Under the pieces are notes generated by a model. That model worked only from the letters and a program-made list of their open reading frames with translations, searched no databases and was not told the DNA's origin. DNA of 64,000 nucleotides, from positions 248,001 through 312,000 of the forward strand of contig JODP01000005.1 in NCBI GenBank assembly GCA_000719025.1. Direction: 5' to 3'. How positions within the stretch are numbered: position 1 is the stretch's first letter; each line of letters begins with the position of its first letter. A program made the position numbers and the translations under genes. Below are positions 17,318-25,093 of this stretch, one piece after another. The DNA comes from Kineosporia aurantiaca JCM 3230 (lineage in GTDB: Bacteria; Actinomycetota; Actinomycetes; Actinomycetales; Kineosporiaceae).

Positions 17318-18471
17318 CGCGAGCCACCCCCGTTCAGCGGAAAGCTCGCACTCACCCTCCAGCCGCCGGTCTCCCCAGGGCCGGCCGCCAGCGTGCCCCC
17401 GAACGACTGCACCCGTTCGCGCATCCCCAGCAACCCTCTTCCCAGCCCGTCGGAAGGCGACCGGCCCGCCGACTCGCGACCGTCGTCCTCAATCAGAACT
17501 TCAATGACCTCGGGCCGGAACCGCAGGCGAACCCGGGTTCCGGATACCTCGTGCGCGTGCTTCATGGTGTTCGTCAGTGCCTCCTGCACCAAGCGGTAGA
17601 TGCTCATCTGCAGCCCGCTGGAGGCACTTCCGAGCGCGGGAAGCTCACCCTCCACCTCGTACCGGACGGCCAGGCCGGCGGCCCGGACCTGACTGACCAG
17701 GCCGTCCAGCGCGCTCAGGTCCGGAATCGGTTGCCGACTGGCGGAATCGGTCTCCCGGGGCATCGTGCCGAGCAGCCGACGGGTCTCCTCCAACGCCTGG
17801 CGGGCCATCGAAACCGTGGTGGTGACCGCCTGTTGGGAGCGCTCGCTGGTGATCTCGCCGCTGCGGGCCAGCCCTTCGCTCAAGGCCACCACGACGGTCA
17901 GGTGATGAGCGATCAGGTCATGCATTTCCCTTGCGATGCGGGCTCTTTCGTCGGCCGCGGCGAGCAGGTCCCGCTGTTCCCGCTCGACCTCCAGAAGCCG
18001 GTTGCGCTCCTGGAGATCGCCCTGACGCCGGTCGCGGGTCTGCCGGTAGCGCCCGAGCAGGAAGGCCAGCGCCTGGGGCAGCGAGAAGCCGACCAGGATC
18101 GTCAGTTTGTCGCTCGCCGGGTTGTCCACCGTGATCGCCACCGCGACCACCCAGACCTCGGAGATCAGCAGCCCGGCGACGGCCACCCGCAGCGAGGCGG
18201 ACACGGCCAGCGTGTGCAGGGCGATCAGCCCGCCCCCGATGGCCAGCCCGGCGTTGGCCCCGGCGAACGAGACCAGCCCGAGCACCAGCACGGCCAGGTT
18301 CACCGGGACCGGCCAGATCCGCCGGAACAGCAGCAGCGATCCGGTCAGCACGGCCAGGAGCAGGGCCGGCGGGTTGACCTGGGTGAGACTGACCAGCACG
18401 ACCAGGGCGGCCAGGGACGCGTCCAGCGCCCAGGAACGGCGGGGCCGGCCGCGCAGCTCACTCAACCCCAT
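17314..18471 (-). CDS. Membrane sensor histidine kinase (HisKA_3 type)
   Basis: 385 residues. Five or six hydrophobic segments occupy about 15-140, followed by a coiled dimerisation region. The phosphorylated His184 lies in REMHDLIAHH. The C-terminal ATPase region has a shortened but recognisable N box (EALTNTMKHA) and G boxes (DDGRES, GLGRGLLGMRERV). The short loop-only sensor is typical of NarL-linked actinobacterial kinases that sense membrane or cell-wall stress. Its stop overlaps the start of its response regulator. The PLDc_N-type small membrane protein gene lies 18 bp upstream on the same strand. Confidence 0.92.
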   Translation of the reverse strand: MGLSELRGRPRRSWALDASLAALVVLVSLTQVNPPALLLAVLTGSLLLFRRIWPVPVNLAVLVLGLVSFAGANAGLAIGGGLIALHTLAVSASLRVAVAGLLISEVWVVAVAITVDNPASDKLTILVGFSLPQALAFLLGRYRQTRDRRQGDLQERNRLLEVEREQRDLLAAADERARIAREMHDLIAHHLTVVVALSEGLARSGEITSERSQQAVTTTVSMARQALEETRRLLGTMPRETDSASRQPIPDLSALDGLVSQVRAAGLAVRYEVEGELPALGSASSGLQMSIYRLVQEALTNTMKHAHEVSGTRVRLRFRPEVIEVLIEDDGRESAGRSPSDGLGRGLLGMRERVQSFGGTLAAGPGETGGWRVSASFPLNGGGSR

Positions 18472-18489
18472 CCGTGGCTCCCTCTTTCG

Positions 18490-18759
18490 TCAGAGCGCCG
18501 GGTCCGGGCGCCGCGGCCGCCCCCACGTGTACCAGAGCGCCCAGGTCAGCACCGGGAGCCAGAAGGCGAACAGGATCCACAGCAGCTTCGCCGGGAGCGA
18601 CCGGTCCGAGGTGATGATCGAGGCCAGCACCCGGACGAACAGCGCCAGCAGGGCCAGCCCGATCACGCCGAACAGGAGCAGCCAGACCAGATGCCCGGGA
18701 CTGACCGCCGAGCTGCTCTCCGCCGAGGCCAGAATTACTTGCTGGGTAGCCGAATTCAT
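18490..18759 (-). CDS. Small PLDc_N-domain membrane protein, 89 aa
   Basis: Two transmembrane segments (about 23-46 and 56-76) with the short linker SDRSLPAKLLWILFAFWLPV and a terminal WYTWGRPRR. This matches the phospholipase D nuclease N-terminal (PLDc_N) small membrane family. Such proteins are usually found alone, next to two-component or lantibiotic genes; function is not established. It lies 18 bp upstream of the histidine kinase gene on the same strand, so it may be the first gene of that operon and could modulate the kinase in the membrane. Confidence 0.78.
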   Translation of the reverse strand: MNSATQQVILASAESSSAVSPGHLVWLLLFGVIGLALLALFVRVLASIITSDRSLPAKLLWILFAFWLPVLTWALWYTWGRPRRPDPAL

Positions 18760-18812
18760 TCCTCAATGCTGCGCCCGACCCCGGCCGGCGACCATAACCC
18801 GCCCGTCGACGA

Positions 18813-19628
18813 TCAGCTATGCCTCAGGTCGTAGCCGACTCCCAGTGCCTGCGCGTAGGCCTGCACATTGGCCGGATTGTCGGAGAGCGCCCGGAAAACG
18901 ACCGCCCGTAGCATCGCCGTCCGAGCCGCCCCGTGCGTCCATTCCTCCAGCACCGCCCGCTCCGCCTCGTGCCAGAGCACGCTGTCCAGCACGCACACCG
19001 CATCCGCCCAGAGCACCGGACGCCAGGCCGGGGCGAAGTCGATCACCACCGGCGCCCCGTTCGCGTCGAGCAGCAGGTTGCCGGCCAGATCGGCGTGCAC
19101 CAGCTGGTCCACCCCCAGCCCGGCCTCGGGATCGACCTCGGCCAGAGCCCGGTCCACCAGCTCGGCCAGGTCTCCGCTGAGCTCCGGCACCGGCAGCTCA
19201 CCGAAGGCGATCCGCTCGGCCACGGCGTAGCGGTCGGCCCGCTCGGCCAGCCGGGTCGGCCGCTCCCGGACCAGCGAGGCCAGCCGGGCGTGCAGCAGGT
19301 GCCCGGCGGCGATCGTCACGTCCAGATGCCGGCAGGCCACCGTGCCCGGCTCGTACCGGCTGGCCGCCCACCCCTCGACCACCCAGGACCCGTCCCGGGC
19401 GGGCACCGGCATCGCGACCCGCAGATCCTGCGGGTGCCGGGCCGGGTCGGTGTCCAGGCGCACGGCGAACCGGGCCAGCAGCGGGCTCAGCCACTCCTGC
19501 GTGACCGGATCACGGTCGGGGCTGAGCACCAGGTCACCGGCACGCACACTGTGCCCTTGGCCGCCGGGCAGGGGCTCGAGATCTTCGGGGACGGCGAACA
19601 GGTCGAGGACGTGGGGGGAAGGACGCAC
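18813..19628 (-). CDS. TIGR02569-like protein with a phosphotransferase (APH) fold
   Basis: 271 residues, matching an actinobacterial family with an aminoglycoside-phosphotransferase-like fold. The Brenner-type motif LVHADLAGNLLLD is followed by VIDFAPAWRP, which in the family supplies catalytic Asp, Asn and the metal-binding Asp. The usual N-terminal ATP-binding lysine is less clear (GGQGHSVRAGDLVLSPDRD). The C-terminal part has WADAVCVLDSVLWHEA. No signal or membrane segment is seen. Substrate is unknown. It stands between unrelated genes with gaps of some 50-80 bp. Confidence 0.75.
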   Translation of the reverse strand: MRPSPHVLDLFAVPEDLEPLPGGQGHSVRAGDLVLSPDRDPVTQEWLSPLLARFAVRLDTDPARHPQDLRVAMPVPARDGSWVVEGWAASRYEPGTVACRHLDVTIAAGHLLHARLASLVRERPTRLAERADRYAVAERIAFGELPVPELSGDLAELVDRALAEVDPEAGLGVDQLVHADLAGNLLLDANGAPVVIDFAPAWRPVLWADAVCVLDSVLWHEAERAVLEEWTHGAARTAMLRAVVFRALSDNPANVQAYAQALGVGYDLRHS

Positions 19629-19711
19629 CGGCCGAGCCTAACCAGCGAACCGCCGAATGCGAGACCAGTTGCGGCCGTGTGACGGACGCCGCCGGAGGAT
19701 CGCGTTCGTGG

Positions 19712-20047
19712 CTAGGACCGCACGCCCACCCCGACCCCCAGGGCCGACGCGACGCCGGCGCTGGCCAGGGCCGCGCGACGGTACCGAGGAGCGACGGCGG
19801 CCAGCCCGTACATGCTGGCCGCGTGAACGCCGTCGACCAGCGCGGACAAGCGGGCCACGCGGGTGGGGGCGATGGCCAGGGTCACGCCCTGGACCAGGTG
19901 ACGGGCGCCCAGCACGCGGGCGGCGGGGATCAGGCCGGGCAGGTCCGGGTCGGCGCCGATAGCGGTGATCACGGCGCGGGGGCGGAGCAGGAGCGCGGCG
20001 CCGAAACCGGCCCCCAGGACGCCAAAGATCTTCACCGGGGCCATCAT
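19712..20047 (-). CDS. Small DUF4267-like membrane protein, 111 aa
   Basis: Starts at ATGATG whose first ATG (20047) overlaps the stop of the upstream SDR gene (ATGA). Four short hydrophobic stretches (about 5-22, 40-60, 65-85, 90-108) separated by Arg-rich turns such as LLRPRAVIT and APRYRRAAL suggest a small integral membrane protein like the DUF4267 group. A longer frame reads back through the SDR gene, but its upstream part has no coding character. Translational coupling suggests it works with the SDR, perhaps at the membrane; this is inference. Confidence 0.65.
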   Translation of the reverse strand: MMAPVKIFGVLGAGFGAALLLRPRAVITAIGADPDLPGLIPAARVLGARHLVQGVTLAIAPTRVARLSALVDGVHAASMYGLAAVAPRYRRAALASAGVASALGVGVGVRS

Positions 20048-21135
20048 GCCCGGTTCTTCAGAGACCCGACCAGACCACCGAGCTTCTTGGACAGACGGTC
20101 GCCGTAGTCGATCGCACTGGCTCCGAGCCCGGAGAGCGTCGCGCCCACCGGTACCGACGCGGAGAGTTCGCCGACCTTGTGCGCGACCCACTGCTGCTTG
20201 CTGAACGTCCGGGCCTGGTCGTCGAAGATGCCGTGGGCGCCGAAGTCCCGGCCTCCCTCGCCGTCGGCCGGCTCCCACAGGTTCGAGGGCTGGTCCGGCG
20301 AGCGCGGGGTGCTGGTCTGCTGCGAGGAGAAGCCGGTGCGGGCCAGATAGCGGTCGAGCACGGCGGGGAGCACGGCATTGCCGAGGATCGCCTTGGCCGC
20401 GCCCGTGCCCACCCAGTACTCACGGCGTCCCGGGTGGTCGGCGGCGTAGAGCACGGCCCGGGCGGCCACCTCGGGCTGGTAGATCGGGGGCACCGGCTGG
20501 GCCTGGCGGGGCAGCCGGGACATGACCCAGGAGAACTGCGGGGTGTTCACCGCGGGCATCTGGACCATGGTCGTGCTGATCCCGCTGCCCTCGTGCAGCA
20601 GTTCGACCCGCAGCGACTCGTTGAACCCCTGGATCGCGTGCTTGGCGCCGCAATAGGCGCTCTGGAGCGGGATTCCGCGGTAGGCCAGGGCCGAGCCGAC
20701 CTGGATGATCACGCCGCGGTCGCGGGGGCGCATCAGGCGCAGGGCGGACTGGGTGCCGTGGACGAAGCCCAGGTAACTGACCTCGGTGATCCGCTTGAAC
20801 TCGGCCGCGCTGATCTCGCCGAACGGGGCGAACACCGAGGAGAACGCGGCGTTCACCCAGACGTCGACCGGTCCCAGCTCGGCCTCGGCCTGCTCGGCGG
20901 CGCGTTGTACGGCCTCCGGGTCGGCCACGTCCACGCTGATGGTCAGCGCCTGGCCGCCCGCTTCGCGCACCTCCTGGGCCGCTCCGTCGAGGCCGGCCTG
21001 CCCGCGGGCCAGCAACGCGACCTTGGCCCCCCGACCGGCGAAAGCCACTGCGGTGGCCCGGCCGATCCCGGCGCTGGCTCCGGTGACGACGACGACCGCG
21101 GGCTGGTTCGGCTGGTTACCGGAAACGACTGACAT
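20044..21135 (-). CDS. SDR-family oxidoreductase with C-terminal extension, 363 aa
   Basis: Classical short-chain dehydrogenase: cofactor motif VVTGASAGIGRATAVAF near residues 14-30, NAAF in the NAG position, and active site Tyr-x-x-x-Lys in YCGAKHAIQGF. The first 250 residues are the catalytic domain. The last 100 (after TGFSSQQ) are an acidic then helical extension seen in a subset of actinobacterial SDRs. The ATG at 21135 is preferred because it gives a normal N-terminus; an in-frame upstream start would add a Pro/Gly tail. It is coupled to a small membrane protein gene and diverges from another SDR gene 125 bp away. Substrate unknown. Confidence 0.85.
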   Translation of the reverse strand: MSVVSGNQPNQPAVVVVTGASAGIGRATAVAFAGRGAKVALLARGQAGLDGAAQEVREAGGQALTISVDVADPEAVQRAAEQAEAELGPVDVWVNAAFSSVFAPFGEISAAEFKRITEVSYLGFVHGTQSALRLMRPRDRGVIIQVGSALAYRGIPLQSAYCGAKHAIQGFNESLRVELLHEGSGISTTMVQMPAVNTPQFSWVMSRLPRQAQPVPPIYQPEVAARAVLYAADHPGRREYWVGTGAAKAILGNAVLPAVLDRYLARTGFSSQQTSTPRSPDQPSNLWEPADGEGGRDFGAHGIFDDQARTFSKQQWVAHKVGELSASVPVGATLSGLGASAIDYGDRLSKKLGGLVGSLKNRA

Positions 21136-21260
21136 GAAGATCAGTGACTCAGTGGCCCCGGGGGCCTGCAACTCGAATCGCCGCCCGGGAGGTTCGTTGA
21201 CAGTCTGCAATCACGGCCTGACCAGCCGAATCAGTGCGAAATCAAAGGAAGGCCAGCCTT

Positions 21261-22121
21261 ATGGACGGATCTCCTGTGGTCCTGATCACCGGTGCCAGCG
21301 GCGGGATCGGTGCGGCCACGGCCCGGGCCTACGCCGGTCGCGGGGCCCGCCTGGTGCTCACCGCCCGCTCGGCCGGCAAGCTCGAGGAGTTGGCCCAGGC
21401 CTGTGAACAGGCCGGGGGCCGGGCGGTGACCCAGATCGCCGACGTCACCGACGCCGAGGCGGTGCGCCGGGCCGTCGAGCTGGCCCAGCGTGAGTTCGGT
21501 GGCCTCGACGTGGTCGTGCATACCGCTGCAGTGGTTGCTTATGGACGTTTGTCACAGGTCCCGGAGCCGGTGTGGGACCGGGTGGTGGACGTCGGGGTGC
21601 GGGGCACGGCGAACGTCGCGCGGGAATCCCTAAGGGTTTTCGAGGCGGCGGGCCAGGGTCACCTGGTGATCATCGGCTCGGTGCTCGGGCAGATCACCGC
21701 GCCCCGGATGGGCTCGTACGCCGTGTCGAAGTGGGCGGTGCACGGTCTGGCCCGCACGCTGCAGCAGGAGGCCCGGCAGACGCCGGGCGTGCACGTGGCG
21801 CTGGTCTCCCCCGGTGGCATCGACACCCGGATCTACCGGATGGCCGCCACTTACGTGGGCCACGCCGGATCTCCGCCGCCGCCGGTGCTCAGCCCGGAGG
21901 CCGTTGCCCGGAAGGTGCTGCGGGTGGTGGACAAGAACCAGCGCGGGGGCGCGGTGGGGCCGCTGAACCCGGTGATGCGACTCGGATTCGAGCTCGTGCC
22001 CTGGGTTTACGACCGGCTGGTGGGGCCGTTGTTCAACCTGCTGGCGCTGTCTCGCAAGCCGGGGCCGAATGGGGAGGGGAATGTCTTCCGGTCTTCTGAG
22101 GATGTGGAGAAAAGTCCATGA
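21261..22121 (+). CDS. SDR-family oxidoreductase, 286 aa
   Basis: Cofactor motif VLITGASGGIGAATARAYAG at the N-terminus, a degenerate NAG region (VVHTAAVVAYG), and the catalytic Tyr/Lys in SYAVSKWAVHGL. The ATG at 21261 has AAGGAAGG 8 nt upstream. It is divergent from a second SDR gene, with a gap holding a TTGACA-like element near 21195. Its stop codon TGA (22119-22121) is inside the first unit of a 22-bp tandem repeat, so the natural C-terminus may have been changed by that repeat. Substrate is not predictable. Confidence 0.87.
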   Translation: MDGSPVVLITGASGGIGAATARAYAGRGARLVLTARSAGKLEELAQACEQAGGRAVTQIADVTDAEAVRRAVELAQREFGGLDVVVHTAAVVAYGRLSQVPEPVWDRVVDVGVRGTANVARESLRVFEAAGQGHLVIIGSVLGQITAPRMGSYAVSKWAVHGLARTLQQEARQTPGVHVALVSPGGIDTRIYRMAATYVGHAGSPPPPVLSPEAVARKVLRVVDKNQRGGAVGPLNPVMRLGFELVPWVYDRLVGPLFNLLALSRKPGPNGEGNVFRSSEDVEKSP

Positions 22122-22176
22122 TCACGAGGGAGAAAGTCCATGATCACGGGGGAAGAAGTCCATGATCACGAGGGAG
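22111..22176. repeat. Three tandem 22-bp direct repeats with core GTCCATGATCACG
   Basis: Units start at 22111, 22133 and 22155, each reading roughly RAAGTCCATGATCACG followed by a purine-rich tail. Copies differ at only a few positions. The first copy contains the stop of the SDR gene. The array ends 10 bp before the stop of the facing RNase Z gene. The core matches the arms of the palindrome at 9828-9871. Confidence 0.85.
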
Positions 22177-22185
22177 ATGGGGGGG

Positions 22186-23091
22186 TTAGGGGCGGGGTGG
22201 GAGGGGGATTTGTTGGAGGTCGTGGGCGGTGATGACGTCGGGGTGGGCGGCTTGGGCTTCTTCGGTGTGGGCGTCGAGGTTTTCGTAGCGGGACGAGAAG
22301 TGGGTGAGGACGAGCCGTCGGACGCCGGATTGGGCGGCCAGTTCGGCGGCCTGGCGCGCGGTCAGGTGTCGGTTCTCCTCGGCCAGAGCGACTTCCGAAT
22401 CCGCGTAGGTTGCTTCGATGACCAGCAGGTCGCAGCGGTCGGCCAGCGCGAAGGCCGCTTCGCAGAGGCCGGTGTCCATCACGACGGCGATCCGCTGGCC
22501 GGGGCGGGGCACGCTGACGTCCTCCAGAGCGACCCCGCGCACCCGTTCCCCGCGTTGCAGGCGTCCGATCTCCGGCCCGGAGATACCGCGCTGGGCGGCC
22601 AGTTCCGGGAGAACCCGGAGGCCGTCGTCCTCAATGAACTGATACCCGACCGTGGGCACTCGGTGCCGCAGCGGCGCGGACCGGACGCTCCACGTCCCTA
22701 AGCGCAGGATCTCCACCGGACCGGTCGACGGGGCCGGCACCCAGGTGTGCAGCGGATCCGGGCCGCCCGTGGCGAAATCGACCAGCAGCGAGAGCCGGGG
22801 CAGGGCTTCCTGGGGCGCCGCCACCGGCAACGGGCCCTTGAGGTCGTCCACCCGGCGCCGGTTCAGCACCCCCGGGACGCCGTAGGTGTGGTCACCGTGC
22901 TCGTGGGTCAGGAACATCGCGTGGAGCTGCGAGCTGCGGACCCCGGCGTGCAGCATCTGCCGCTGGGTGCCCTCGCCGCAGTCGACCAGCACGGCGATGT
23001 CGCCCAGCCGGATCCAGGTCGCCACGTGGTTGCGCTGCCGCGTGGGGACCTGGCACGACGTACCCAGCGTGATGATCTCCCGGTCGCCCAT
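22186..23091 (-). CDS. rnz: Ribonuclease Z-like MBL-fold nuclease
   Basis: 301 residues. RNase Z cuts the 3' trailer from tRNA precursors. The metallo-beta-lactamase motif is LTHEHGDH (His63, His65, Asp67, His68), preceded by LVDCGEGTQRQML, a hallmark of the ElaC/RNase Z branch. Later metal ligands are in VVMDTG and RRLVLTHFSSRY (HFSxRY is characteristic). It could be a shorter RNase Z paralogue of other specificity, but the motifs fit tRNA 3' processing. The luciferase-like gene upstream on the same strand actually ends 4 bp before this ATG, so the two are probably co-transcribed. Confidence 0.88.
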   Translation of the reverse strand: MGDREIITLGTSCQVPTRQRNHVATWIRLGDIAVLVDCGEGTQRQMLHAGVRSSQLHAMFLTHEHGDHTYGVPGVLNRRRVDDLKGPLPVAAPQEALPRLSLLVDFATGGPDPLHTWVPAPSTGPVEILRLGTWSVRSAPLRHRVPTVGYQFIEDDGLRVLPELAAQRGISGPEIGRLQRGERVRGVALEDVSVPRPGQRIAVVMDTGLCEAAFALADRCDLLVIEATYADSEVALAEENRHLTARQAAELAAQSGVRRLVLTHFSSRYENLDAHTEEAQAAHPDVITAHDLQQIPLPPRP

Positions 23092-23095
23092 GGGC

Positions 23096-24103
23096 TCAGG
23101 TTAGGGCGGCCGCCTGGGCGGCGAGCTCGAACGAGCGCACCCGTAGTTCGGGGTCGTAGACGGCGCACATCAGCATCAGCTCGTCGGCGCCGGTCAGCTC
23201 GGTGATCTCGGCGAACCGCCGGGCCACCGTCGCCACGCTGCCGCGGGCCTGGCTGGCCGAGTGCCCGTCGACGAGAGGCCGTGCCTCTTCCGGGATTTCG
23301 GCGACGGCGGCCTCGTCCGGCGGCAGCAGCGGAGCCTCACCGCGCCCGCTGAACAGGCTGACCTTGGCCAGGTCGACCGGAATGCCCAGGCGCTTGGCCT
23401 CCTCGTCGGTGTCGGCCACGATCATCTCCACGCAGACCGACACGCGCGGCTGATCGGCCCACCGTGAGGGCTTGAAGTGCTCGCGGTAGTGCTCGATCGC
23501 GGCGGCCGTGTTGTCCGGCCGGATGTGATGGGCGAAGGCGATCGGCAGGCCGAGCTCGCCGGCCAGCTCGGACCCGGCGGTGCTGGAGGACAGCAGCCAG
23601 GGTTGCGCGTCGGCCGGACCGGTCGGGCCGGAGATCAGCCGGTCGCCGGGCCGGTCGGACTCGCCGGACAGCAGGCGCAGGATCTCCCGGACATCGGCCT
23701 GGTACTCCGCGTCGGTGGTGAGCTCGGCCCCGCGGCGTAGCGCCCGGGCGACGCCCTGGTCGTGCGTGCCGGGACCACGCCCGATGCCGATGTCGATCCG
23801 GCCCGGGTACAGCACCCCCAGCGTGGCGAACTGCTCGGCCAGAGCGCGGGGGGAGTGGTTGGGCGCCAGCACGCCGCCGGAGCCGAGCCGGATCCGGGTC
23901 GTCCGGGCGGCGTAGTGCGCGGTCAGCACCGCGGGGACGACGCTGGTGGCCCAGGGCGAGGCGTGGTGCTCGGCGAGCCAGAGCCGGGTGAAGCCGAGCT
24001 CGTCGAGCCGCTGGGCGAGCCGGCCCACCGCCTCCAGGGCCTCCGCTGCGCTGCGGTCCTTCTGCGCAGGGGCTACTTCCAGGGCGGACAGCGCGATAAC
24101 CAT
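23096..24103 (-). CDS. LLM-class flavin-dependent oxidoreductase (bacterial luciferase-like)
   Basis: 335 residues in a TIM-barrel flavin monooxygenase family (MsnO8-type). Visible family signatures are LGFTRLWLAEHHASPWATS, TTRIRLGSGGVLAPNHSP and RIDIGIGRGPGT. It uses FMNH2 with an unknown substrate. The ATG at 24103 has no clear ribosome site, which in actinomycetes may mean a leaderless message; a TTG two codons earlier is also possible. It ends 4 bp before the RNase Z start. Confidence 0.88.
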   Translation of the reverse strand: MVIALSALEVAPAQKDRSAAEALEAVGRLAQRLDELGFTRLWLAEHHASPWATSVVPAVLTAHYAARTTRIRLGSGGVLAPNHSPRALAEQFATLGVLYPGRIDIGIGRGPGTHDQGVARALRRGAELTTDAEYQADVREILRLLSGESDRPGDRLISGPTGPADAQPWLLSSSTAGSELAGELGLPIAFAHHIRPDNTAAAIEHYREHFKPSRWADQPRVSVCVEMIVADTDEEAKRLGIPVDLAKVSLFSGRGEAPLLPPDEAAVAEIPEEARPLVDGHSASQARGSVATVARRFAEITELTGADELMLMCAVYDPELRVRSFELAAQAAALT

Positions 24104-24144
24104 GACCAAAGCCTAGGCGCGCTGGAGCCGGGACACTCGCCCAA

Positions 24145-24166
24145 ACCGGGGTGAAGCGTCCCCGGT
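24145..24166 (-). terminator. Hairpin terminator after the GAF-ANTAR gene
   Basis: ACCGGGG and CCCCGGT form perfect 7-bp arms around an 8-nt loop. It lies 29 bp beyond the stop of the leftward GAF-ANTAR gene and before the next leftward gene. No T-run follows, as is usual in actinomycetes. Confidence 0.55.
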
Positions 24167-24194
24167 CTGCGCCTTCGGGTCGTTCCGTGAACGC

Positions 24195-24890
24195 TCAAGC
24201 AGGTTGCTGGAGCCGGCCCACCAGGTCCTCGGCCAGCTCGCGGAGCTTGACGTTGCGTCCCATCGAGGCCGTCCGCAGGATCTCGAAGGCCTTCTCCGGG
24301 CTGCACCGGTTCTGCGCCATGATCGCGCCCTTGGCCTGCTCGATCACCGCGCGACTGGCCATCGCCGTGTGCATGTCGGCGGCCAGCCGGGCGCTGTCGG
24401 TGTAGCTGACGACGTTACTGATGGCGACCGCGATGTGCGAGGCGATCTCGGTGGCGGCCTCGACGGTCTCCTCGGTCATCCCCGGCGAGCGGGAGTAGGT
24501 GTTCAGCGCCCCGGTCAGGTCGAGCTGGATCGGCAGCGGGATCGAGACCGAGCTCAGCACCCCCTTCTCCACCACCGCGGCGGCGTAGTCGGGCCATCGG
24601 GTCTCCTCCCGCATGTCCGTCACCAGCATCACCTGGCCGGATACGGCGGCATCGACGCAGGGCCCATAGCCCCGCTCGTACTGCAGTTCGTCGGCCGAAA
24701 GGGCGAGTTCGCCGGTGTATCCGGCGGTCCACAGTTTCTCCCGACGGACCAGGGTGACCGATGCCTCCTCGATCCCCGGGATCCCGGCCTTGGCCACTTC
24801 GACGTAGCGCCCCAGCAGCACATCCAGCGACGAATCGTCGTATCGAATGCTCAGGAGCTCGGACAGCACCTTGGCGGGCAAATTCGTCAT
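24195..24890 (-). CDS. GAF-ANTAR RNA-binding antiterminator
   Basis: 231 residues. A GAF sensor domain (about 15-160) contains GYGPCVDAAVSGQVMLVTD, typical of actinobacterial GAF-ANTAR proteins. The C-terminal ANTAR domain (about 170-225) has SRAVIEQAKGAIMAQNRCSPEKAFEIL, the three-helix motif that binds paired hairpins in nascent RNA to prevent termination. The signal and target operon are unknown. It is divergent from a secreted peptidase gene with a gap of about 200 bp. Confidence 0.9.
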   Translation of the reverse strand: MTNLPAKVLSELLSIRYDDSSLDVLLGRYVEVAKAGIPGIEEASVTLVRREKLWTAGYTGELALSADELQYERGYGPCVDAAVSGQVMLVTDMREETRWPDYAAAVVEKGVLSSVSIPLPIQLDLTGALNTYSRSPGMTEETVEAATEIASHIAVAISNVVSYTDSARLAADMHTAMASRAVIEQAKGAIMAQNRCSPEKAFEILRTASMGRNVKLRELAEDLVGRLQQPA

Positions 24891-25093
24891 GATCCGAAGC
24901 TACCCCGCCGATGAGCACCGGTCCTGGTCAAACACCCCCTGTACCCCTGCCTCCCTCAGGCGAGCGATACCGATTTGCCCGACGCGGGGGACGCGCCCGG
25001 GGGCGCCCGGTCCCTAGCGTCGGAGATGCCGAAAACGCCACCGGGCAAGGAATCCGGGGCGACCGTGAAGCTTTCAGAACAGAGGTACGAGTT

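Noticed and set aside
14975..17599. 874-codon open frame on the + strand
   Set aside because: Antisense to the GGDEF-EAL, response regulator and kinase genes, all of which have recognisable domains; its own product is low-complexity with no domain.
20048..20278. Upstream extension of the small DUF4267-like protein
   Set aside because: It overlaps the SDR gene in another frame and is Arg-rich; the ATGATG at the SDR stop gives a normal coupled start.
22111..22176. Possible CRISPR array
   Set aside because: The repeats are directly adjacent with only short purine-rich tails, no unique 30-nt spacers, and no cas genes are near.
24911..25093. Upstream in-frame extension of the secreted peptidase
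   Set aside because: It would bury the signal peptide behind about 60 polar residues; the ATG at 25094 has a ribosome site and starts a proper lipoprotein signal.
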